From Gammaproteobacteria bacterium (lineage in GTDB: Bacteria; Pseudomonadota; Gammaproteobacteria; Steroidobacterales; Woeseiaceae): DNA of 46,248 nucleotides. Below are positions 25,059 to 32,122 of this stretch, piece by piece. Under the pieces are notes generated by a model. The model made no database searches, had not been told where the DNA came from, and saw only the letters and a list, made by a program, of their open reading frames with translations. Every line of letters begins with the position of its first letter. Within the stretch, counting starts at the first letter, position 1. The translations under genes were made by a program, and so were the position numbers. The DNA lies in contig JAACFE010000010.1 of NCBI GenBank assembly GCA_009937525.1, positions 1 through 46,248 on the forward strand. Direction: 5' to 3'.

Positions 25059-26843
25059 TCACTGTTCGAGGATTGCGTAGCGCACCATTGTACCCCGGTA
25101 GCGCACCTGCTCCTGCATGAGCCCGGCGAGCCGGCCGTGCACGCGTTCGTCCCAGTAATTCCAGCGTTCGACAAACGCTTTCGTCGCGTCGTAGTCGCCG
25201 GCCCATTGCAGCTGCAGGACCTCGCTGAGCAGTTGACTCACCGCTTCGTGGTAGCGGTCGTAATTGATGGCCAGCAACGCCTCGCCGCCGCGCGGCTCGA
25301 TAAGGCCGTGTTCCATGAAGTAGTTGAACTGCATCAGCTGCATATTCTGGTACGGCTGTTCGGGTCTCGGCTGCACGAGCTGCAGCGTCCGCCGGATGCC
25401 GTCGGCATAATGAGCACGCAGGCCCCGGTCGTCGTAGTAGCCGATTTCGAGCAATGTCGGTGCAGCGTGCAGCGACACCAGGTCGGACTTCATTTCCTCG
25501 ACGAGGTCGGCGTAGTCGGCGAGCGCTGCCCCGAGGCTGCGGCCGTCGGCCGTCGTACTCACGCCGAGATAGTGGCCGATCTCGTGCCAGAGCGTACGGT
25601 TGAAGCCGCCGTCGATCGTCAGGTGTTCGCGAAACGCCGGATCGACGACGGTGCTGAACCGTTGCCTGTTGTTTTCGAAAATTGCCGGATTCGCCAGTAT
25701 GTTGTTGCGAATCAGCACGATGCGGCCGTACTTGCGAGCGTGATCTGCATCGTTCGGCAGGATCGTGGCCGTGTTCGCGCCGCGTGCCTGTCCGAAATCG
25801 GCGACCACGTTATAGACACCCACGGGAATGTGCGAGCGAACTCGCTTCCGGTGCTCGTAGGGCAGCGCATCCTCGATCGACTGCAATTCCGTCATCGCGG
25901 CGGCAAGCGCCCGGCTTTTTGCCTCGTCGCGTGCAAGCAGGCTGGCGCTATAAAACGCCTTGATACCGAGCAGGGAATCATCGTAGGTCTCGTAACTTCC
26001 GAACTGCAGATTCAGCTTTCCCAGGCGACCGGTCACCCACGATGCATCGCCCGACTCGTAGTCGCCGGAGAGAAGATCGCGGCTGCGATTTCGAAGATAG
26101 GCGGCAAAGTCCGGCGCTTCGTCCTCAATGGCGGCTGCCGCCCGTTCCAGGTGCCGCCGCGCTTCCCGGAGTTCGGGTGCGTAGGCGAGTGCATACGGAA
26201 CGGCATACAGCGAGTCGAGGTTCTCGTCGAGCGCCTCGAGCCGCTCGCGTAAGCCGGGGTGAAGCGCCGCGACAGCGGGAAATTCGTCCAGCCGTGACAG
26301 GTCGCCGTCGATGTTCGCTGCGCTGGTCCGGCGGACGACTGTACGCACGGCGAGCAGCGAATCACGTGCCGCCGGATTCGCCTCGAGGAAGTCATCGATC
26401 TCCTCGCGAGTCAGGCCGGCAGGGTAGACGTTCTTCCCTGGATGCGGGGCACCGACGGGCAGGAAGGGGAGCCGTTCATTGTCGAGCGTCGTAGCGACCG
26501 GTCCTTTTGACAGGTAGTAGAGATCGAGCAGGCTTTGCGTCGAGTCCGGTGCCGCAGCCGACTCGTGTAAGTCCTCGAGGCGCTGTCTGGCATCCAGCGC
26601 TTCCTCGTGCAGCTGCTGCTCGTAGAGCGTATGCATTATGCGTCCGGCCTCGATCAAGGCGTCCACCGCCTGCAGCTCGGCCGGCGAGAGCTGCCCGAGA
26701 TCCGGGGCCAGCGTGATCCTGCGCCTGGCATCGAGTATCGGCTGCGTCCGGTCCGCGGGCCAGTAACCGTCCGGCAGCTCGGTGGCGTCAGTCGCCGATG
26801 CGCCGAGCAAAAGGCTGCAAGCGAGTGGTGACAGGTATTTCAT
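25059..26843 (-). CDS. Secreted M49-like (dipeptidyl-peptidase III family) zinc metallohydrolase
   Basis: A 594-residue protein with a probable signal peptide (MKYLSPLACSLLLGASATDA). The C-terminal half has TLWHEIGHYLG at about residue 420 and LVEEMKSDLVSL at about 446. These are the two zinc-ligand helices of the DPP III / M49 clan, but with HEIGH (HExxH) where classical DPP III has HExxGH. The N-terminal half is helical with the YYLSKGPVATTL and PFLPVGAPHPGKNVYP segments common to bacterial members. ATG 26843 overlaps the upstream nitrilase stop by one base (TAATG), which implies tight coupling. A longer frame into the nitrilase gene is an artefact. Peptidase activity is inferred; the family also includes proteins of unknown hydrolase function. 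Confidence 0.82.
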   Translation of the reverse strand: MKYLSPLACSLLLGASATDATELPDGYWPADRTQPILDARRRITLAPDLGQLSPAELQAVDALIEAGRIMHTLYEQQLHEEALDARQRLEDLHESAAAPDSTQSLLDLYYLSKGPVATTLDNERLPFLPVGAPHPGKNVYPAGLTREEIDDFLEANPAARDSLLAVRTVVRRTSAANIDGDLSRLDEFPAVAALHPGLRERLEALDENLDSLYAVPYALAYAPELREARRHLERAAAAIEDEAPDFAAYLRNRSRDLLSGDYESGDASWVTGRLGKLNLQFGSYETYDDSLLGIKAFYSASLLARDEAKSRALAAAMTELQSIEDALPYEHRKRVRSHIPVGVYNVVADFGQARGANTATILPNDADHARKYGRIVLIRNNILANPAIFENNRQRFSTVVDPAFREHLTIDGGFNRTLWHEIGHYLGVSTTADGRSLGAALADYADLVEEMKSDLVSLHAAPTLLEIGYYDDRGLRAHYADGIRRTLQLVQPRPEQPYQNMQLMQFNYFMEHGLIEPRGGEALLAINYDRYHEAVSQLLSEVLQLQWAGDYDATKAFVERWNYWDERVHGRLAGLMQEQVRYRGTMVRYAILEQ

Positions 26844-27799
26844 TACTCGTCCGAGAACGCTGCAGTCGACTGGCGCCGCCGGTCGACCAGCAGCCGGGTG
26901 ACGTCCGGCCGCGAATAGTGGCCTGCAACATCGAAGTTGTGCCGCTCTTGGAGCACGATCCGGTGGTCGAGTTCCGCGACGCGCAAAGATTCCTCGCCCG
27001 TCTCCGGCGCGAGCAACCACTCGCCGGTCGGTGCCGCGATACAGGAGCCGCCATTCGCCATGACTTCGTCCGCCGATTCGCCCAGCAGCTCCGCCCGGGG
27101 CAACGAATCCGGGATGTCGGTCTTGCGCATCAGCCCGGACACCGAGACGACGAAGCAGCGCCCCTCGCGCGCAATGAAACGTGTGATGTCCTCGGTATTG
27201 CGCCGATTGCCCGGCCAGATCGCGACGTGCAGGTCCTCGCCCTGGGCGTAGAGCGCCGAGCGCGCCAGCGGCAGCCAGTTCTCCCAGCAATTGAGACCGC
27301 CGGCCGTAAACGGGCCGAGCTTGTGGGTGCGCAGGCCGTGCCCGTCCCCGATCGCCCAGACGAGGCGCTCCTCGTAGGTCGGCATCAACTTGCGGTGCAC
27401 GGAACCGATCTCGCCATTGGCGTCAACGTAGACCATGCTCGCATACACGCTGTGTCCGCCGCGGTTGGCCGCACGCTCAATGACACCGACGTATACGGCG
27501 ATCGCGTTTTCTCGCGCCGCCGCGGTAATCCGGTCGAGGTCGCCGGCCTCGATGCACACTGACTGCTCCACGTAATGGCGGTACAGCTCCTTCTGCAGTT
27601 CGGACTCGAAACGCGCCCCATCGGTTCGCTCTACCCAGAACGGATAGCCCGGTATGAGGGCTTCCCCGAATACGACCAGCCCACAGTTCCGTGAAGCCGC
27701 CTTGCGGATCCAATCAGCGACCTTGGCCGTCGTAGCGTCGCGGTCCAGCCAGACCGGTGCGATCTGGGCAATACCGACCTTCAATGTGGTTTCGTTCAT
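26843..27799 (-). CDS. Nitrilase (carbon-nitrogen hydrolase, branch 1)
   Basis: A 318-residue carbon-nitrogen hydrolase with the full catalytic set Glu46 (VFGEALIPGYP), Lys137 (VHRKLMPTYEE) and Cys171 (GGLNCWENWLPLAR). The CWENxxPL and HVAIWPG motifs match true nitrilases and the NIT4/cyanide-hydratase group rather than amidases or omega-amidases. These enzymes turn nitriles into carboxylic acids plus ammonia. It is the first gene of the nitrilase / M49-like / CysK-glutaredoxin operon. No strong Shine-Dalgarno is visible, and a 7-bp all-GC hairpin lies only 12 bases before the ATG. The natural nitrile cannot be deduced; beta-cyanoalanine is a candidate because of the CysK-like partner. Confidence 0.9.
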   Translation of the reverse strand: MNETTLKVGIAQIAPVWLDRDATTAKVADWIRKAASRNCGLVVFGEALIPGYPFWVERTDGARFESELQKELYRHYVEQSVCIEAGDLDRITAAARENAIAVYVGVIERAANRGGHSVYASMVYVDANGEIGSVHRKLMPTYEERLVWAIGDGHGLRTHKLGPFTAGGLNCWENWLPLARSALYAQGEDLHVAIWPGNRRNTEDITRFIAREGRCFVVSVSGLMRKTDIPDSLPRAELLGESADEVMANGGSCIAAPTGEWLLAPETGEESLRVAELDHRIVLQERHNFDVAGHYSRPDVTRLLVDRRRQSTAAFSDE

Positions 27800-27810
27800 G
27801 CTCGATGGCA

Positions 27811-27831
27811 GGCCCGGCCGATTTCCGGGCC
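27811..27831 (-). promoter_or_regulatory. GC-rich hairpin in the nitrilase leader
   Basis: GGCCCGG-N7-CCGGGCC is a perfect 7-bp all-GC stem ending 12 bases before the nitrilase ATG, where it could hinder ribosome loading or act as an operator. The remaining part of the 163-base divergent gap (27800-27962) holds the promoter listed next. Confidence 0.4.
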
Positions 27832-27874
27832 CGGCTCTATTTGTTCTTCAAAATCAGTAGCTTTTGGTGTTAAC

Positions 27875-27902
27875 CTGAAAGCAATACGGCGCCGACTAGC
27901 AT
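27875..27902 (+). promoter_or_regulatory. Possible sigma-70 promoter of the acyl-CoA ligase gene
   Basis: CTGAAA (27875-27880) and TAGCAT (27897-27902) are separated by 16 bases, each matching four of six consensus positions, about 60 bases before the ATG. This is a weak, pattern-based call. Confidence 0.3.
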
Positions 27903-27962
27903 AGCACGTTGCAGCTTTGCGATGGCCGCCCGATATCTGGATAACAACAAGGACATACCGTC

Positions 27963-29594
27963 ATGAAAGGTCTGATGATGGATACCCCGCTGCTGATCTC
28001 CTCGATCGCGCAGCATGCCGAAAGATTCCACGGCGATCGCGAGATCGTCTCGGTTACGGCAGATGACCCGCGGCATCGCTATACGTTCCGCGAAGCGATC
28101 GGGCGCTCAAGGAGACTCGCGAATGCGCTCGAGCGTCTCGGCGTAAAGCAGGGCGATCGCGTCGCCTCGCTCGCCTGGAACGATTATCGGCACCTGGAGA
28201 TTTACTACGGCGTCAGCGGCAGCGGATACGTTTGCCACACGATCAATCCCCGGCTGTTCCCTGAACAGATTGTGTTCATCATCAATCATGCCGAGGACCG
28301 CTTCGTCTGCGTCGATGCGATGTTCGTGCCCCTGCTGGAAGCAGTCGCCGACAAGATCCCCAATGTCGAGGGATTCATCGTCATGACCGACGAAGCCCAC
28401 ATGCCGGATACCTCGCTACCCAACGTCATGTGTTACGAAACACTGCTTGCGTCGGAGTCGCCGGACTTCGAATGGCCGGAACTCGATGAGCGCTCGGCTT
28501 CGGCGCTCTGCTACACCTCGGGAACCACCGGCAATCCCAAGGGTGTGCTGTATACCCACCGCGCCACGATATTGCATGCCTACGCGACCCTGGCGGTCGA
28601 CGTCGCCGGAGCGTCGAGTCGTGATGTCGTCATGCCCGTTGTGCCCTTCTTTCACGTCAATGCCTGGGGCATCCCGTACACGGCGCTGATGGCGGGGGCG
28701 AAACTCGTGCTTCCAGGACCGAAGATGGGCGACGGCGAAGCGCTCTACGAACTCATCGACAGCGAAGACGTGACCAAGGCGTTCGGCGTTCCGACGGTCT
28801 GGCTGGCACTGCTGCAATACACCGAGAAGACCGGCAAGCGGCTGGAGAAGCTCGAGCAGTCGCTCGTCGGTGGAGCCGCGGTGCCGCGAGCAATGATCGA
28901 GACATTCCGCGACAAGCACGGCGTCGAACTGCGCCAGGGGTGGGGCATGACGGAGACGAGTCCGATCGGTACCGTCAACACGATCAAGGCGGGTCTCGAG
29001 GGCCTGTCGAAGGACGAGCAGCTGGATCTTGCGACGAAGGCCGGGCGCGGCATTTTCGGCTGCGAACTGCGCATCGTGGACGATGAAGGAAACGAGCTGC
29101 CGTGGGACGGTGACGCTTTCGGTGCCCTGCAGGTTCGCGGCCCGTGGGTTTGCAGCGATTACTTCAAGCTCGACGGCGGCGGCGGTGCGCACACGGATGA
29201 TGGCTGGTTCGATACGGGCGACGTCGCGACGATCGATGCGCAGGGTTACCTGGCGATCACCGACCGCACCAAGGACGTAATCAAGTCGGGAGGTGAGTGG
29301 ATCAGCTCGATCGAGCTGGAAAATACCGCGATGGACCATCCGGCGGTCGCCGAAGCCGCCGTGATCGGCGTGGCGCATCCGAAGTGGACCGAGCGCCCGG
29401 TGCTGGTCGTCGTGAAAGCAGCCGGCGAGGAAATCAGCAGGGATGAGATGCTGGCGTATTTCGATGGCAAGGTTGCGACCTGGTGGGTGCCCAACGACGT
29501 TGTTTTCGTCGACGAGCTGCCACATACCGCCACCGGCAAGATAAGCAAGATTGAATTACGCAAGCAATTGGCCGACTATCGGCTCCCTGACTGA
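27963..29594 (+). CDS. Fatty acyl-CoA synthetase (AMP-forming)
   Basis: A 543-residue ANL-superfamily ligase that activates a carboxylic acid to acyl-AMP and then acyl-CoA. The AMP-binding P-loop is YTSGTTGNPKG (184-194), the A5-like motif is QGWGMTETSP, the A7 motif is GWFDTGDVATID, and the hinge RTKDVIKSGGEWIS follows. The catalytic Lys526 is in TATGKISK. The overall pattern (VPFFHVNAWG, YTHRATILHAYA) fits medium- or long-chain fatty acid ligases of the AlkK/DmdB-like type. ATG 27963 has AAGGA about 10 bases upstream. A degenerate SDR gene and tesB follow on the same strand with short gaps, suggesting one lipid-metabolism operon. Confidence 0.92.
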   Translation: MKGLMMDTPLLISSIAQHAERFHGDREIVSVTADDPRHRYTFREAIGRSRRLANALERLGVKQGDRVASLAWNDYRHLEIYYGVSGSGYVCHTINPRLFPEQIVFIINHAEDRFVCVDAMFVPLLEAVADKIPNVEGFIVMTDEAHMPDTSLPNVMCYETLLASESPDFEWPELDERSASALCYTSGTTGNPKGVLYTHRATILHAYATLAVDVAGASSRDVVMPVVPFFHVNAWGIPYTALMAGAKLVLPGPKMGDGEALYELIDSEDVTKAFGVPTVWLALLQYTEKTGKRLEKLEQSLVGGAAVPRAMIETFRDKHGVELRQGWGMTETSPIGTVNTIKAGLEGLSKDEQLDLATKAGRGIFGCELRIVDDEGNELPWDGDAFGALQVRGPWVCSDYFKLDGGGGAHTDDGWFDTGDVATIDAQGYLAITDRTKDVIKSGGEWISSIELENTAMDHPAVAEAAVIGVAHPKWTERPVLVVVKAAGEEISRDEMLAYFDGKVATWWVPNDVVFVDELPHTATGKISKIELRKQLADYRLPD

Positions 29595-29641
29595 ACGCCG
29601 TTCGCGGCGCTCAGCGCTTTTCGACTGGGCAAGGAGTTAAC

Positions 29642-30391
29642 ATGGCCGAACCGTTGCGGCTGTACGGAATGAAGGCCCTTGTGACGAGCGCCGCGGGGGG
29701 GGTCGGCGAGGCCGTCGCGAGGACGCTCATCAAACACGGCGCGGAAGTGCTCGCCGTCGACAGTTCGAGGAGCGGCGTCGAGCAGCATTTCGCGTCGGTC
29801 CGCGGCATACACGGCCTCGCGGCGGAGCTGAATGAACCTGAAAGCATCCCCGCCCTGGTAGAGGAAGCATTCGAGAGACTCGGCGCACTCGACATCCTCG
29901 TCAACGAGTTTCCGCTGAATCCGGATGTGCCGATCGGCGAGGACGGATCCGGGCTGGATGAATTGCTGCGCAAGCGTGCGGAACTCATCATGGCATTGTG
30001 CCGGTCGGCATTACCGTACCTGAAGAAGAGTCCGGCCGGGCGCATCATCAACATCGGTTTTCTGCGCAGCGTATTTGCCGCCGGTGCCAGGGAGGCAAGT
30101 CAGCGGGCGGAGCAGGACCTCGCTGCAATCTCGCGCGCGCTCGCGGCCGAGACCGGAAGCTTCGGGATCACGGCGAACCACGTTCAGCCGGGCGCGATAA
30201 TGACGCCCGAGAGCCGCGCGGTATTTCGCAAGGACAAGGCGCTGCGCGATTTCTGTATCTCGAGTTCGGCCGCGAAGCGCCTCGGCGAGCCGGTCGACGT
30301 CGCCAAGGTCGTGCTGTTCCTCGCGAGTGACGATGCCGTGTTCGTGAGCGGCACCGGCGTGGCGGTCGACGGTGGCCGTGCCGCCGACTAG
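29642..30391 (+). CDS. Short-chain dehydrogenase-like protein without the catalytic residues
   Basis: A 249-residue protein with the SDR Rossmann fold. The glycine-rich loop is TSAAGGVGEAVA (15-26), LDILVN precedes the usual NNAG position, and the C-terminus ends VSGTGVAVDGGRAAD as in genuine SDRs. The catalytic tetrad is missing. Aligning on SRALAAE puts Phe140, Ser153 and Glu157 where Ser, Tyr and Lys are expected, and NNAG is replaced by VNEF. The frame is intact and codon use looks normal, so this is not a decaying pseudogene. It may bind a nucleotide or an SDR partner, or catalyse something else. It lies 47 bases after the acyl-CoA ligase and 20 bases before tesB, so it probably has a role in acyl metabolism. 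Confidence 0.83.
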   Translation: MAEPLRLYGMKALVTSAAGGVGEAVARTLIKHGAEVLAVDSSRSGVEQHFASVRGIHGLAAELNEPESIPALVEEAFERLGALDILVNEFPLNPDVPIGEDGSGLDELLRKRAELIMALCRSALPYLKKSPAGRIINIGFLRSVFAAGAREASQRAEQDLAAISRALAAETGSFGITANHVQPGAIMTPESRAVFRKDKALRDFCISSSAAKRLGEPVDVAKVVLFLASDDAVFVSGTGVAVDGGRAAD

Positions 30392-30411
30392 GTGATCGCG
30401 ATAGCGGCGCG

Positions 30412-31311
30412 ATGCACTCCGTACTCGAAGACCTGATCGCGCTGCTGCAGCTCGAGCGCATCGAAGACAATATCTTCCGTGGCGACAGCCGCGATATCGG
30501 GAGCGCACAGGTGTTCGGCGGTCAGGTGCTGGGCCAGGCGCTGTCCGCCGCCCAGCATACGGTCGAGGACAGGGTAGCGCACTCCCTGCACGCCTATTTC
30601 CTGCGTCGCGGCGACATGACCAGGCCGATCATCTACGAGGTCGATCGTGCCCGCGACGGCGGCAGCTTCTCGACTCGCCGCGTCGTCGCCATCCAGCACG
30701 GTCGGCCGATCTTCAACCTGGCCGCATCCTTCCAGCAACCCGAGGAGGGCCTGGAACACCACGCCGAAATGCCCGATGTGCCCGGGCCGGACGGACTGAA
30801 AGACCTGTTCGACGTGCCGGCCGAGGTGCTCGAGAATGTGCCGATGAAGATGCGGCGCTTCCTGACCGCGCAGCGACCGTTCGAGTTCCGGCCGGTCGAA
30901 CGTATCAGCTTTACCGAGCCCGTGAACCTGCCGCCCGTCAAGCACTGCTGGATACGGGCCGTCGACGCGCTGCCCGACGATCCGGCCCTGCATCAGAACC
31001 TGCTCGCTTATGTCTCGGACTACGAGTTGCTCGGCGCAAGCGTGCTTCCGCACGGGCTAAAGTTCGTCTCCGGCAGAGTGATCATGGCGAGTCTCGATCA
31101 CGGCTTGTGGTTTCATCGCAGCTGCCGCGCGGACCGCTGGTTGCTCTATGCGATCGAGAGCCCCAACGCCGCCGGCGCACGCGGTTTTGCGCGGGGGCAA
31201 TTGTTTACCGAGGACGGCATGCTGGTTGCGTCAACGGCGCAGGAGGGACTGATCCGCGTCGTCGATACGGACGCATCGAAGCCACGCTCCGACCCGCGGC
31301 TGCAGGTCTGA
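30412..31311 (+). CDS. tesB: Acyl-CoA thioesterase II
   Basis: A 299-residue double hot-dog thioesterase that hydrolyses acyl-CoA to free acid and CoA in the cytosol. Recognisable segments are VFGGQVLGQALSAAQ (33-47), HSLHAYFLRRGD, GGSFSTRRVVAIQ and MASLDHGLWFH, where Asp at about 229 is the catalytic residue of TesB, and then STAQEGLIR near the C-terminus. The length agrees with E. coli TesB (286) plus short tails. It is the third gene of the acyl-CoA ligase cluster, where it could recycle CoA or remove poorly oxidised acyl-CoAs. Confidence 0.95.
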   Translation: MHSVLEDLIALLQLERIEDNIFRGDSRDIGSAQVFGGQVLGQALSAAQHTVEDRVAHSLHAYFLRRGDMTRPIIYEVDRARDGGSFSTRRVVAIQHGRPIFNLAASFQQPEEGLEHHAEMPDVPGPDGLKDLFDVPAEVLENVPMKMRRFLTAQRPFEFRPVERISFTEPVNLPPVKHCWIRAVDALPDDPALHQNLLAYVSDYELLGASVLPHGLKFVSGRVIMASLDHGLWFHRSCRADRWLLYAIESPNAAGARGFARGQLFTEDGMLVASTAQEGLIRVVDTDASKPRSDPRLQV

Positions 31312-31334
31312 GCGGCGTCGACCGGCAGGCTCAG
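31308..31334. terminator. Inverted repeat between convergent tesB and gpmA
   Basis: CTGAGC (31308-31313) and GCTCAG (31329-31334) flank a 15-base centre and include both TGA stop codons. The sequence is related to the glnS/tamB element at 11338-11359: both read CTGAGCGGCG, then ACCGG, then CTCAG. Confidence 0.4.
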
Positions 31335-32077
31335 CCCTTTGCCTTTCCCTGGGCGGCCACGGCCGCAGCCGCCTGCGCGACAGTTTCCGGGTCGCCGAGG
31401 AACTCCCGCGACCGCGGCTTCAGCGCGTCGTCGAGATCGTAGGCGATCGGAATCCCGGTCGGGATATTGAAACCCGTTATTTCCTCGTCCGATATGTCGT
31501 CGAGCATCTTCACGAGCGCGCGCAGGCTGTTGCCGTGCGCCGCGATGAGGACGTTGCGGCCGGCGCGCAACTCGGGCGCGATCTTTTCCTCCCAGCAGGG
31601 GCGCACGCGGTCCAGCGTCAGGGCCAGCGACTCGGTGCCGGGAAGGTTGCCGATCCCCGCGTAGCGAGGATCGTGCGACGGATGCCGCTCGTCGTCGGTA
31701 TCGAGTTCCGGCGGCGGGATATCATAGCTGCGCCGCCAGATGTGTACCTGCTCATCGCCGTACTTCGCCGCGGTTTCCGCCTTGTTGAGCCCCTGCAGCG
31801 CGCCGTAATGGCGCTCGTTGAGACGCCAGTCGCGCACGACCGGGATCCACATCCGGTCCATCTCGTCGAGCATCAGCCACAAGGTGCGGATCGCGCGTTT
31901 CAGTACCGAGGTGTAGGCAATATCGATATCGTAGTCGAGGCCGGCCACCGTGCGTCCGGCTTCCACCGCTTCTTCGATTCCCTGCTCGGTCAGGTCCACG
32001 TCGGTCCAGCCTGTGAACAGGTTCTTCAGGTTCCAGTCACTCTGGCCGTGACGGCAGAGAATCAGCTTGCCAGCCAT
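31331..32077 (-). CDS. gpmA: 2,3-bisphosphoglycerate-dependent phosphoglycerate mutase
   Basis: A 248-residue glycolytic enzyme interconverting 3- and 2-phosphoglycerate. The phosphohistidine motif is [10 protein letters not shown] (His10), followed by the dPGM-specific [15 protein letters not shown], the catalytic-acid region [12 protein letters not shown] and the second His in [10 protein letters not shown]. Length matches E. coli GpmA (250). The C-terminus carries an Ala-rich tail. The gene lies 45 bases after the glutamate dehydrogenase on the same strand, and the gap contains a short CGATT/AATCG hairpin. Confidence 0.96.
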   Translation of the reverse strand: MAGKLILCRHGQSDWNLKNLFTGWTDVDLTEQGIEEAVEAGRTVAGLDYDIDIAYTSVLKRAIRTLWLMLDEMDRMWIPVVRDWRLNERHYGALQGLNKAETAAKYGDEQVHIWRRSYDIPPPELDTDDERHPSHDPRYAGIGNLPGTESLALTLDRVRPCWEEKIAPELRAGRNVLIAAHGNSLRALVKMLDDISDEEITGFNIPTGIPIAYDLDDALKPRSREFLGDPETVAQAAAAVAAQGKAKG

Positions 32078-32122
32078 GTTGTCTCCGTTTGCAATTCGAT
32101 TATTCGAATCGTTGGCTTGTTC

